Shown piece by piece: positions 22,430 through 33,385 of a DNA stretch of 64,000 nt. Every line of letters starts with the position of its first letter. Within the stretch, counting starts at the first letter, position 1. The stretch comes from Chiua virens (lineage: Eukaryota; Basidiomycota; Agaricomycetes; Boletales; Boletaceae). A program made the position numbers and the translations under genes. The stretch spans positions 248,001-312,000 of the forward strand of contig JAHNUO010000028.1 of the NCBI GenBank assembly GCA_019787685.1, given 5' to 3'. Below the pieces are notes generated by a model, which had not been told where the DNA came from, did no database searches, and was given only the letters and a program-made list of their open reading frames with translations.

Positions 22430-25400
22430 ATTTGGGGTGTTGTTTGATTTTTAGGTTTGCAGTTAAGAGCCAGACCTTATTGCCAATGGAGTAAGAGAGT
22501 GGTTCTGATCTCCATTTATCTGCAACATTTTTCATATGTTCTGTGGCTTTATCTATATTAGACTTGGTTTGCTCTAGAACTTTGGGGAAGTCCATGATGA
22601 AGTTCTGAGCAGCTGGGTTTTGCATATTCTGTGGCATAATTCCTATCCTAGGAACGTAGGAACGTGTGATTTCGAATGGTGAGAATTTAGTGATGGAGTG
22701 TTTCTTGCTGTTGTATGAGAACTGTGTGAGAGGGAGCTAGTCAGCCCACATGTAATCTTTCTCAGCACAGAACATGCAAAGGTACTGCTGCACTTCTCGA
22801 TTCATTTGTTCCAATTGTCTGTCCATTTGTAGATGATGTGTGGTGCTTAATTTGGGTATATTTTTAACCCTGAGCATATATCTTTCATAAGTTGGGAAGC
22901 GAATTGTGGTCCTTGGTCTGACACAATGGTGTTAGGGAGGCCATGATGTTTCCATGTGTGTGAGAGATATAATTTAGCAAGATCCATAGATGTATGCATC
23001 TTGTGGCATGGGATAAATTTAACTTCTTTGGAGAAGTGATCCACAACCATGAGAATAGAATCATAGGAGTGTGAAAGTGGGAGATCTGTGATGAAATCTG
23101 CTGAGATATCTTCCCATGGTGATGATGGTGTTTCTAAGAGTTGCAGGAGTCCTGCTGTTTTCTGACTAGAACCCTTGAATTGAGCACATCTTTCACAATG
23201 TGAGACATAATTTTTGACTTCTTTGTTCATGCAAGGCTGAATATAGGTTTGCAAGAGAAGTTCTAAAGTTTTATCATAACCAGGATGTCTGGCTTTGGGT
23301 GTGTCATGAAACATAGTGATGGATTTGGTGCATAATGCATCAGGAATGGAGATCCTACGCTCCTTTCTAAGGAAGGCGTCCTCAACTTTATATCCTATAG
23401 TTAATAGGGGTTTCATGGCATTCAGTGCTAATTTCATAGTTTCTTGTTGTACGTCAGTGAGAAATTCGGCTGATTGAATTTTAGATGGGTCCATGAGTAG
23501 GATTCCCTTGTTATCATCTTCAATTCCAATCATGTGGTCCTCCCTCCTGCTTAAAGTGTCAGCTTTTCCCATAGTGACTCCAGCCTTGTGGTGCCAAGTG
23601 AAGCTAAAGCATGAGAGATATTGTGCCCATCTTGCTTGTCTTCAGTTAAGATCTTGGCATGTTATAAACCATGTAAGGTTCTGGTGGTCATTCCATATTT
23701 TAAATTTGTATTTTGCACCCTCAAGATAGTGGCACCATAGTTCTAAAGAGTGCCAACTTCTATTGTAGATTCATTAAAGATTAGCATGTCCTCTACATGA
23801 CCTTACTAAAAAGGATAAAAAATTTGAATGGACCTTCACTTGTGATAAAGCATTCACCATGCTTAAAAAGGCATTTACAACAGCCCCTATCCTTGCTTAT
23901 CTGGATCAGAATGCCAAATATCGCTTAGAATGCGATTCATTAGATTTCGCAACGGGAGCAGTTCTATCTTTGGAAAAAGAAGGACTTTGGCACCCTGTCG
24001 CTTATAATAGCCATTCTATGACCCCAGAAGAATGGAATTACCCAATAGCCGATAAAGAAATGCTCTCAGTTATCCAAGTCTGAGGAAACTTCTGATGTGC
24101 TTGACTGATGTGGGAGTAGGCCATTCGGCTACTGCTTTAGTGTTTTTGTTATCCATTTTAATTCCATTGTTCCCACAATCATTCTGAGGAAGTCCACTTC
24201 TTTTACGTGAAAGAAGCATTTTTCTGGTTTTACATAAAGGTCATTATCTTAAAGGCATTTCAGTACTTCAAGTACAATTTTGTCATGAGTTTCATAATCA
24301 TCAGTGTTTGTGAATATCATAAGGTCATCATCAATGTAAACAACAACAACGCCATTCATGTCAGCAAAGATTTCATTCATCATGGTTTGGAACATGGCCA
24401 GTGAATTACATAATCTGAAGTACATGATGCAGGGTTCAAAGGACCCATGGTGGCAGACAAAAGCTGCTTTCTATTTGTTGCCTTCTTTGATGCATACATT
24501 ATGGTATCCCCATCAGAGATCCATTTGTGTAAATAGCTTAGCATCTTTTAATTTATCCACAAGTTGCAAAATAAGTGGCAAGGGATAGTTATTTTTGCAT
24601 GTATGTTCATTTAGGTATTGGTAATCCTGAACCATACTTTTCTTTTCGTCTTTCTTGGGAACAAAAAAGACTGGAGATATCTGTTCCAATTTGGAGGGTC
24701 TGAGATATCCTTTCTTTAATTGGTCATCAATGAATGCAGAAACCTCCTCTTGTTCAGTGATAGAGAGGGGTATTAAGCGACCCTTTTTAGGAATAAAAGA
24801 CTCTTTTAGGTCAATGCTGTGATCCCATGTTTTACATAATGGAATTCTTTCAGACTCTATTTTTCCAAATACTTTAGTATATTTCATATATATTCTTGTA
24901 GGACCATCTCTTCAAGAGTGCGTTCCTTAGGAGGTGGAGGTGGATTGTTGTGGTAAAAATACGTGATTCCATGATAGAGTTTGCATATCTAAGTTCTTCT
25001 ACAATCATAGAATCCAAGAAGTCATCTTCATCTTGTGAATGACATGATTCTGGGCATCTCCACATTATGACCGATCCTGTGTTCCAGTCTATATTGGGAT
25101 TATGGTGCTTAACCATGTGAATCCAAGAATAAGATCATTCTTTCCAAGGTTGGTAATTTCAGCATCCACTATCTCTCTGTGACCTTTGTAATCAATTAGG
25201 ATCTGGCAGGCATGAGTAATAGAACCAGCTTGATTCTTGGTTCCATCCACATTAAAGACTTGTATGGAATGTGGCAGCGTGTGAGTAGGGAGTTTATGTT
25301 TAGCGACGTAATCCTCATGTATGAAGATCGCATTAGCTCCACTGTCTAAAAGTGCTTTTGCTTCAACATAACCAAACCCATTGGGAATTTGTTTTGTGAC

Positions 25401-25600
25401 AGAATTAAGAACAGAACTATCGTGTCTGCCACACTCCACAGAGATGCTGTCAATGCTTTTGTTATTTGACGTTTTTGGTTTTGGCAGTTTATTCTCATGC
25501 TTAGGAGTTTTATCGGATGAGTATGAGAAATTGAAAGCTAAAGAAATAGAGTTTTCATAGAACTTCAGAAGGGTGGTGCAAATGTGAGATCCCAGTTTAC
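22430..25600 (-). pseudogene. pol: Gypsy B pol polyprotein relic
   Basis: Protease at 25089-25439 keeps its active site ALLDSGANAIFIHEDY. RT starts at 24513-24887 (SPVFFVPKKDEKKSMVQDYQYLNE) and its box reads VVYIDDDLMIF near 24330, so YIDD is intact. The RNase H segment 23750-24080 is inverted relative to the rest. Then come an H2C2-like linker and integrase core at 22847-23572 (241 aa open: PWEDISADFITDLPL, VVDHFSKEVKF, SDQGPQFASQ) and an integrase tail at 22425-22637. Stops, frameshifts and the inversion make it non-functional, though its catalytic residues are better kept than in element A. Confidence 0.9.
23750..24080 (+). other. Inverted 330-bp segment of gypsy B pol
   Basis: Within a minus-strand polyprotein this block alone reads on the plus strand, from ANFYCRFIKD through TAPILAYLDQ, VAYNSHSMTPEEWNYP and ADKEMLSVIQV. 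The flanking minus-strand sequence ends in HIRSFLR on one side and resumes with HSLELWCHYLEG on the other, so turning the block round would restore colinearity with element A. The junctions show GCCA and CAAGTCTG as shared short sequence. Confidence 0.88.
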
Positions 25601-25619
25601 TCAGTTTGCTTTGCCTTTT

Positions 25620-27036
25620 CCCTTCTTTTCTGTTTTATACTTGTTATAATAATATGCCTATATTGGTTCAGGGGTCATTCCCCAAATTACAGCAAAAGGG
25701 TCTTGTGTGGCTGGAATTACTGCAGGGATGGAAGTCATTGGTGCTTCCTTTTGTGTGATTGACCTTGCTTTTCTGGTCTTTCCACATGAGGCTTTGTGGT
25801 TGCCGGCGTAATATTTGCAATCAGGGCATTGTACTTTGGGTTTAGAACATTCTTTTAGGACATGTCCTGCATTCCCACAGTTATAGAATTTGTTATTGGT
25901 CTTCTTTTGACCAATTGATCTGACTTCTTTGCTGGTAAACCAGCTGTCATCATCTACTTCATAGTGAGAAGTGGAGCCAATGTCCATTGCATTGGGATCT
26001 TTCTTTTTAGATCTTTCTCCGCAAACGAATTGGAGTTGCTCCATGGAATTTCTTGCCTGTCTTATCAAGGTGAGGTATGCTGTGATGGCCTTGTTGCAAT
26101 CCTTCTCGTACTTAGGGGCAAGTGGGTTGTTCCACATGGGTTCTTCTAAGGTGATTCTTGTTCTATCCTTAAAGATTTTGTGAATTAATCCTTGTGCTGT
26201 GTTTGCCTCAAGGAGCCTTATAGCATGGGAGGGGTCGATTTTGACATAATGCTTCCCATTGTGTTAGGAAGTCCTTGACCCTCATGTTTCCTTGTTCTAG
26301 ATGTTCTAGTTCTGTATGAGCCCAGTCAACCTTGTTGTTCTGGCGGAACATCCCTTCTACATCAATAACTAGTTGTTCCTATGTTAGGGTGTTTCCTTGT
26401 GCCAAGCGAGTTTCAGCAAATTGTGAAGCACATTTTTCTTTTAGGTGAGATAAGATGGGTAGTACCACCATGTGAGTGCCAGGTGAGATAGCATTCTGGT
26501 TTATGTCTATCTATCCTTTTATTTTTGCCCACCATTCTTCAAAGCGAGCTGGTTCTCCATCATAGACTCCTGGGTCTGCAAATATCTTGACTTTTCCTGT
26601 AGGGGGTTTGGATTGAAGCATGGCAATAGTGTGGCTCATTTGTGAAATCATAAATATTGCTGATAGGAGTCTATTCTTATCGGATTCCTTTGGGTTGTTC
26701 ATGACCGTGGTTGCATTTGCAATATCTTGTGTGGACATATTTACCAAGTGTCGGCAACTGGTTCAGGTGCTTCCCAGGCGTTGTTAATGGCTGTACCATA
26801 TTCTTCATAGGGTGAGAAGATACTGAAGGTGACTGTGAAGGGGTAGTCTCTATGTTTGATAGTGAAGTAGAGAGAGCACTGAGTTTCTTGTACCTTGTTT
26901 GTAAGGTAGAAAGTTATGTAAGCAAATAGGTATGTGGACAGAGTGCAAGCGATGATGAGGTGATTGCAATGAGTTCCCAGGACATGAAGTATTCTATTTA
27001 AAGGTACTTGGAGGGGATCCTAAGGGTATTCCTAGG
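25620..27036 (-). pseudogene. gag: Gypsy B gag core relic
   Basis: Readable parts include 26511-26747 (NKNRLL-like region, MVNMSTQDIANATT) and 25658-26137. In the latter the zinc knuckle reads FYNCGNAGHVLKEC, with the first Cys replaced by Phe, followed by a second Cys cluster VQCPDCKYYAGNHKASC. Frames between are broken. Confidence 0.75.
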
Positions 27037-27603
27037 TTATAAGGTAGGGAAATCGAAAATGTCGTACTGTGAGTATGGGCAGATATGTATAGGTACTAGA
27101 TTTGCCCTGTTATGTCTTTCTGCTCTGTGTCTCTGTATAGCCATTCTGTTGGCTAATCTCTCTATCTCTCTGGGTGGGAGCCAATTGTTTGGGTCTCCTA
27201 AACTTTCCTCAGATGATGCTCTGCTCAGCATGAGTTCCAGGAGCGATGAAGATTCTTCTCTTTTTATAAAAGAAAGAGGGACGATGAGTGGGCTAGGCTC
27301 TCCTTTAATATCAGGTTCTTCTGTGGGATACCTGAGGTTTGGGCTGTCAGACTGGGAAGACTCATAATCCGCTAAGGAGGCAGTGTCTTCTATAAAGTGG
27401 CCTAGTAAGGTGTAAAAGATCTCAGTGTTGGTACAGTCTTTGGGATCTAGATCCTCTAAAGCAACTACCTCAGTGAGATAGACAGTGTCAAGTATATATG
27501 GGGAGTCTTCAAGACCCGGGAACGCTTCTTGAGCTGTGGCGACAATAGAAAGTGGTAATGATGAGGAGGTCACTATTTTTTGTGGTCTCAGTAAAGAGGA
27601 CAA
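27037..27603 (-). CDS. Gypsy B N-terminal gag-region ORF, 188 aa
   Basis: An uninterrupted 188-codon frame between the 5' LTR leader and gag. It is acidic and Ser/Glu-rich (for example EEPDIKGEPSPLIV, FIKREESSSLLELMLSRAS) with a basic stretch near the C-terminus (ERLANRMAIQRHRAERH). It is probably the N-terminal part of gag or a small separate ORF of this family. The equivalent in element A (about 8990-9600) is degraded. No conserved domain is recognised, and whether it is translated is unknown. Confidence 0.5.
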   Translation of the reverse strand: MSSLLRPQKIVTSSSLPLSIVATAQEAFPGLEDSPYILDTVYLTEVVALEDLDPKDCTNTEIFYTLLGHFIEDTASLADYESSQSDSPNLRYPTEEPDIKGEPSPLIVPLSFIKREESSSLLELMLSRASSEESLGDPNNWLPPREIERLANRMAIQRHRAERHNRANLVPIHICPYSQYDIFDFPTL

Positions 27604-27791
27604 TGAGTGAAAAGAGGTGCGCTATCAGCTGGTGTGCTATATGGACCTTGAGTCTCGAGCAGCTTATTTGAGGCTGATAAGATCTTCCGTTCAGAGTCTG
27701 CAACTTACTTGAGGTGCTACTCTTTAATAGAGGTAAGATGGCTACAATGAGGTCAAGGGACTTGACAGTAGTGTTGACAGCGAAGAAAGGC

Positions 27792-27802
27792 AACAAAGTT
27801 CT
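27792..27802 (-). promoter_or_regulatory. Self-priming site of element B
   Basis: AACAAAGTTCT (plus strand) lies three bases from the LTR edge. Its exact reverse complement AGAACTTTGTT is at 27895-27905 in the LTR. On the element strand that segment starts 33 nt after TATAAA (plus 27933-27938), the expected transcript 5' end. Eleven paired bases between RNA 5' end and primer site is the Tf1 self-priming layout. Confidence 0.7.
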
Positions 27803-27980
27803 AATGAAACAACCTAGAACAACCTAGATTGTTAAAAGTGGTAGTGGTTGTGAGAGAAGGGGGTTCAGTCCAGTGAAGAGGCAAAAACTCCAAGAGAACT
27901 TTGTTAGAGCTCTCTGGCTTTGATTCATGGGGTTTATATACTATAGATGTTGGAGTTCTAAACTGAGTATGAACTACATA

Positions 27981-29555
27981 CAGTGGCTCAAAAAACTGTC
28001 CCAATGTTTGCATGTTTTTCACTAAATGCAATAAAGCACGGTAACCACTAAACCTTACCCAAACCTGTGGGAATATGAACTATAGTACCTACTCCTGGCT
28101 CTCTATTGGACCAAGGGTCAAAGGATTTGAATAATATTTGACGACATGGCAATCATTTCAAAATGATTACTCATTGGGACAGTTCTTTGACTTTAAGTTT
28201 GGATTACATATATCAGACCCTAACATGTTGGAAAGTACTTACATACATTTGATAATGGTTCTATTATGTTATATTTATGTAACTATCATCAGCTAGCACC
28301 ATATAAACCCCACCATTTCATAGTGACTTTCCTATCATCATTATGAAACCTATCTCCAGCTCTTAAGGGACAATAATGTCTCCTTCCCTTTCCTTAAGCT
28401 TTCTTCCAGGAAAATAACCTCTAAAACTGGTCTGGGCAAGTCTATAGTGTCTAGGGTCCTTCAGGAAATCCAACTAGACAAGATTAAACATCTTGGTGGT
28501 TACCCTTCAAAGTTTTCATTTACCAGCAAAGGGCTATTGTACTATAGATCATTACTGGCAAGGCCAAAAATGCAGTTTAGCTCACTATACTTATAAATAC
28601 CATTATTGATACTCCTCTCTACCCTCAGACAGCCAGAAATACCCTCAAGGAAGCCTCTTTGAAAGCTGTGGTAGAGAACAAAAACCTCTTCTCTTCAAGA
28701 GTCACAAGAAAGGATGGTTGGCCTATGCTAGCATTGGACTGTGGAGGGTGGGAAAAGGGTTGTATAGTTAAATGAGACTAAAGTCAATAGGATTAGGTCA
28801 TACAAACAAGAGTATGTGTGGAAAAAGGTGGGAGAGTAGTTGATTGCTAGGGTACAGTCAAGCATAGAGGAGGCTATGGGCCTATATAGGATAGAATGGA
28901 GTGGGAGTTTAGAGTGAGATATACAGAAGGATGGATGCTGAGCATTATGTGACAATTTGACAGCAGGGGTTGCTGGAAAACATTGAAGAATTTTAAATTT
29001 CAGAAGGTGATATCATTTTTCAATATGATAATGATCCCAAGCATACCTCTAAAAGAGTTCAGACCTGGGTCAAAGATCAAGAGATTGGATCTTTAGATTG
29101 GCCTGCACAGTCTCTAGATCTCACTTCCTTTGAACATACCTGACATTATCTCAAAAAATGACTTTCAGCTTATAAAAGTGCCCCTAAAGGAGTTTATCAT
29201 TTATAGGAGAGGTTAGTAGAGGACTGGGGGAATATTTGTGCAGAATAGCATCAGAAATGGATTAAAAGCATGCGTAGAAGGCTTGAAGCTGTTACCAAGG
29301 CCAAAGGAGGTCATATCAAATAATAATACTTACATTTATACAAAGTCAAAAAACTGTCCCAGTGAGTAATCATTTTGAAATGATTGCCATGTCATCAAAT
29401 ATTATTCAAATCCTTTCACCCTTGGTCCAATAGAGAGCCAGGAGTAGGTACTATATTTCATATTCCCACAGGTTTGGGTAAGGTTTAGTGGTTACTGTGT
29501 TTTATTGCATTTAATGAAAAACATGCAAACATTGGGACAGTTGTTTGAGCCACTG
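27981..29555 (+). mobile_element. Tc1 element with long terminal inverted repeats
   Basis: A 1575-bp element with TA on both sides (27979-27980, 29556-29557) and about 214-bp inverted repeats (27981-28194, 29342-29555) beginning CAGTGGCTCAAAAAACTGTC. Each repeat carries the ACTGTCCCA motif at its outer and, inverted, its inner end, like the paired binding sites of IR/DR Tc1 elements. It lies within the 5' LTR of gypsy B and so is younger than B. Confidence 0.92.
28370..29325 (+). pseudogene. Tc1 transposase relic, DD34E
   Basis: Plus-strand pieces include an N-terminal helix-turn-helix region (KTGLGKSIVSRVLQEIQ), the first catalytic region NETKVNRI, then IIFQYDNDPKHTSKRVQTW and LDWPAQSLDLTSFEHT. 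The spacing between the last Asp and Glu is 34 residues. In-frame stops (for example just before NETK and after FEHT) prevent expression. It would have cut and pasted the element at TA sites. Confidence 0.85.
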
Positions 29556-29751
29556 TAGATAAGAGCATATCCTTGCACTGCTGGTGATGAGTCAGTGATA
29601 AGGAAAATGAAAGATAGAAGCACATGTGTGTGAGATTGTGGCAGCTGATCGGATATGATCCTTTGGACAGCCTTGACATGAGGCGTTATTCTTAGAAAAG
29701 GTTGAAAGTATAGTCTATTAAGGGATGGAAAGTTGATATTGTAACATCTAC

Positions 29752-31760
29752 TGTATTCCCTCACTATCTCCCTCAACTGTCCCCCCTCCACCATTCTTGC
29801 CTTCATTCCAGTTATTCCCATTGTCTCCATTGTCTTTCCTGTCCTTTGGATACAGCAAGGTTGCTTTTTTGTATGAATTAACACAGTAATGCGGATCATT
29901 GTCACGAATCGGCGTTGTTCTGTGTCGAGTTAACCTGTGGACTTTGGGAGGTGGAACTGGGTGTGGATAAGGTACTGGTGGGCCTCTTGAGGGTGCAGGA
30001 TGTTGTACTGATGAGCATTGTTGCATTTTGAAGTGTTTTGGTTCGATTTTCACAATTTCAAGGGAAGGAGGTGGTGCAGGACTTGCAGCTTCATCAGATC
30101 AATCAAATAGGTCGTTTATGGTACATTCTACCTCTGCTTCGCTTTCTTCCTCACTTTCATCACTCATTTCACAGTCAGTAACACTCTGGATGCCAGGAAT
30201 TTTGTCTATTCACTCTAGAGAGCTTTCTATTGCTTTCAGGACATTTTGGGGTCATTCTGATTGCATTTGTGAGCTGTTTTGAATGCTGACATCAATCTTT
30301 ACCCTTGTAGGACCATTGGTATCACCCTCATCAAAACAACATCCCTAGATTTGAAAATTCAACCTGTAGAGCAATGCAAACAAACATATGTGCTCTTGTT
30401 TTCAGCATAGCTGATATGGACACATTTGAGTGATTTCAGATCAAGTTTGCAACATTTTTCATCAGGTATGTGTATGTGTGCTGTGCACCCAAAAATTTGA
30501 AGGTGCAAAACTGACAGTTTATTGCCAGTGAACTTTTTGAACGGCATGATGTTGCCATCAATGGCATGCATTGGGACTCAATTTAGAATATCTGCGGCAT
30601 GCAGGATTGTATCACCCTAGTACGAGTTGGGTAATCCAGCATTATATAACATGGTATGTGCACTTTCCACGAGGGTGTGAGTCAATTGTTCACTAACCCT
30701 GTTCTCTTGTGGAGTGTAGGAATTCATCTTTTTGTGATGGATTCCCTTTGTTGTGAGGTAGTCCTGCAAGGCCTTTGACCCATATTCATTACTACCATCA
30801 GATCTGAATGTATTTGCTTGTTCCTGGTAACCATTTCAGCGTGTTCAATGTATGCTTTTGTCTGACCATATACTTCGTCTTTAGACTTTAATAATTTGAC
30901 CATGACGTGATGTGAGTATCCATCAATGTAGTTCACGAAGTATTTGTGTCTGGTTTGGGATTGTGTCTGCATGGGTCCACATACATCTGAGTATGTCTAA
31001 TGAAATAGATGTGGGCTTTCAGTCATCAATTTCTGCGTTATTGACTTGTGGTGCTGTTTGCCTTCAAGACATGATTTGTACATTTTGTTGGTGTGTGTTA
31101 TTGAGTCTGTTATCTTCATTCTGCTAACCATTTCCTTTTGGAATAGTTTTAATATGGAGTTGAAGTGGATGTGACCCAGTCATCAATGCCATATTTCCAA
31201 GGAGGCTTTGGATGTAGCTACCTTTGCCATGCATAAATCAAGTGGTGTATTTGGATCAAGATATGGTGACAGGCCATAGACAATATGAGCAGTTTCATAG
31301 ACTCAAGGGATGGCTTCAAGGACAGATAGCAAATTTTGCTTGTATGTGAGGGCTGCGAGGGTGTTGTCTTTGGAGATATGACATTCAGTCTTGCCAAAAA
31401 AAGGATATGGTAAATCCTTTACTTGCAAGTCATGGAACTGACAGTAGGTTTCCATCTAGTTTTGGGATATGATAGACATTCTGGAGAATTCTCTCTTGTG
31501 TTTTACCATTACTGATGTTGACATCTACACAGATTCGTCCAATAGCTATTGCAGATATGGAGCGTCTGTCTCTGATAATCACAGAGTGTGGATGTATGAG
31601 AGGATGGAATGTCGTGAACCACAAACAATGACAAGTCATGTTTGTAGATGTGCCCAAGTTGACAATCCATTCAAAAGGTATGTTTGAATTGTTATTTGTC
31701 TCCTTTGCCATGAATAGCTGTAAGAGAGAGTTGTTGTGTGGCATTATGCTTGTGATATGT
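29752..31760 (-). pseudogene. pol: Copia C protease and integrase relic
   Basis: Protease at 31430-31744 reads WIVNLGTSTNMTCH where LDSGATSH is expected, so the catalytic Asp is now Asn. Integrase follows at about 30560-30972: FVNYIDGYSHHVMVKLLKSK, then TFRSDGSNEYG and NSYTPQENRVSEQL with the D-D-E pattern still partly visible. Positions 29752-30053 hold a Pro-rich C-terminal spacer. The reading then stops at gypsy B and resumes at 17457. Confidence 0.85.
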
Positions 31761-31789
31761 GCTGTTAAATCAGGCTTGTCTTTCGAATC

Positions 31790-32660
31790 TTTGGTTTGTC
31801 CTTTTCACTATTGGATGAACTTGATGTGACCTTTCCTGCATCCTCAGCCATCTTTTCCCAGCATTCTCCATTGTGGGAATTGCCACAATGTGTGCACTTC
31901 TGCCTTTTCTTCTGATTCTTCAATTTATCCTTCAATTTATCCTTTGACTTGTTCGACTTCTGTGGTTGGCGTCCCTTGGCAAATAGAGCTGATTATGTTG
32001 TCTTTTGGGACTTTTCTTCAACTAGGATCTGCAAGGTGACAGATTTGACAGAGAGTTTTTCGGCAGTTATCAAGATGGTTCAAAGGGTTGAATAAGAGGT
32101 TAGAAGAGATATTATGATTGCAATGGCTATGAGGAAGTTGTTGAGGGATTGGCCCAGCAATTTCAGCATATAGGCCTTTTGTCACATTAAGTTTAGCTGT
32201 GGCTCTAACTCGGATTTGTCAGATAGGGTGCCATGGAATAGCTTGCCTATGAGATATGCTATGGTCTAATGACCTTTGCCTTCATATCACTCATTTAGCT
32301 TTTCCAAGCTTCTTCAGCCATTGACATATATAGGATGCCATTCAAGGGTTCATCCTTCAAGGTAAGTGTGATTTGTGCATGCACTTCCTTGTCTCGGCTC
32401 AACCAGTCTGCGAGTGCAACAGTGTCTGTTGCATCAGGCTTCTTCTTGGATCTATCCACTACTCCCAGTAGTCCTCAGATATCAAGGACCATGAAGACTC
32501 AGTATTTCCACGTCTGGAAATTTGTTCTGTCATTCTCAAGAGATGGGATGTCATATAGACGACTTGAACCTTGGCTCACTTTGGTAGATAAGGATGACTG
32601 GTTTGAAGGGGTAGAAGTTGATACTGATGTGGAAGGCATTTCAAGCTAATATTTGGAAGC
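31790..32660 (-). pseudogene. gag: Copia C gag relic
   Basis: Lys-rich sequence and a Cys-His box KCTHCGNSHNGECW (about 31870-31905) mark the nucleocapsid; its spacing is CX2CX3HX3C, one residue short in each arm of the usual knuckle. Upstream sequence to about 32645 is broken by stops. It begins just after the 5' LTR. Confidence 0.7.
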
Positions 32661-32687
32661 TAGTTAGAGCAGGCAGGGCCCATAACC

Positions 32688-32850
32688 TTTTGTTCCAGGT
32701 AATTAAGGACTAAACAAGCAGACAAGATTAACTCAGTCTCGAGTATAAAGTACCAGACTGAGGCACAATAGAGTAAAGAACTCTGCAGTAATGTCCACAC
32801 ATGATTATGTAATCTATCCTCATTGTACCAAAAATCATCAATTCACAACA
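32688..32850 (-). repeat. 5' LTR of copia C
   Basis: The plus-strand sequence runs from TTTTGTTCCAGGTAATTAAG to AATTCACAACA, about 163 bp, and is followed by TGACC. On the element strand it starts TGTTGTGAATTGATG. Confidence 0.85.
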
Positions 32851-33372
32851 TGACCACCTGGCATGGCTCCTTGCAAGGGACCTGCTCAGAAGGTGCAAGG
32901 GAGCCAATCTATGAAGTTGCTCCCAGGGTGGCAACAAACCTTGGAGGACTTGGAGCAAATGGTTACAATTTTGTCATGCAACGTCACGACTTGCTGGAAT
33001 TCCATGTTTGACATATTGGACTATGCAATAGGTCATCATGAGGCAGTGGATTTGATGACTCAACACAGAGAGTTGGGGCTGCATGCATTCAAACAAACAG
33101 ATGAAGCACAGGAAATTCTTGAGCAGCTGTGAGATGTCTTGCAGGTACATATGTCCAATGATGGTTTGTGTGGTTTCTCAGGCTGACTCGCTTCCCACAG
33201 GTCCTCAAAGATGCAATGCAGTGGTTTTCTCGCTCAATGCCCTGCCTAGCCCATGTTACATATTCCCATGATGGATCAGGTGGACCAGAAGCTTGCGACA
33301 TACTCAATAAACCCAAAGATCAAGCCGTCAATTCATGCTGCTGTGTCACCTGCAAAACAAATGCTGAATAGG
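32851..33372 (+). pseudogene. Second hAT transposase fragment
   Basis: Plus-strand pieces KLLPGWQQTLEDLEQM, CWNSMFDILDYAIGHHEAVD and EAQEILEQL are followed, after an intron-like gap, by VLKDAMQWFSRSMPCLAHV. They match in order the hAT core found at 19260-20488, including the same exon junction. The reading shifts frame near 33262 and ends near MLNR before a GTAAGT. No N-terminus or terminal repeat is seen. Copia C inserted at its left edge. Confidence 0.75.
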
Positions 33373-33385
33373 TAAGTTCTTTCAG

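Larger units (their letters stand above)
17463..29746 (-). mobile_element. Gypsy chromovirus B, nested in copia C
   Basis: A minus-strand chromovirus with a 3' LTR at 17463-17843 and 5' LTR at 27805-29746. Flanking pentamers TCTAT (17458-17462) and TCTAC (29747-29751) are a near-perfect target duplication. The polypurine tract AGACAGGGGG abuts the 3' LTR. It contains an hAT insertion (18310-22428) and, in its 5' LTR, a Tc1 insertion (27981-29555). It is related to element A but somewhat better preserved. Confidence 0.9.
27805..29746 (-). repeat. 5' LTR of gypsy B, split by Tc1
   Basis: The LTR begins TGAAACAACC at 27805, is interrupted at a TA by the Tc1 element 27981-29555, and resumes TAGATAAGAGCATATCC to end GATATTGTAACA at 29746. 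Without the insertion and TA duplication it is about 365 bp, close to the 3' LTR. Confidence 0.88.
15500..32850 (-). mobile_element. Copia element C, carrier of nested insertions
   Basis: A minus-strand Ty1/copia element with LTRs at both ends and the exact 5-bp direct repeat TGACC at 15495-15499 and 32851-32855. Domain order from the 5' LTR downwards is gag, protease, integrase, [gypsy B], RT, RNase H, so one element has been split by B at 17463-29746. Excluding nested DNA it is about 5 kb, normal for copia. On the element strand the 5' LTR is followed by GGTTATGGGCCC, a possible primer site. Confidence 0.92.
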
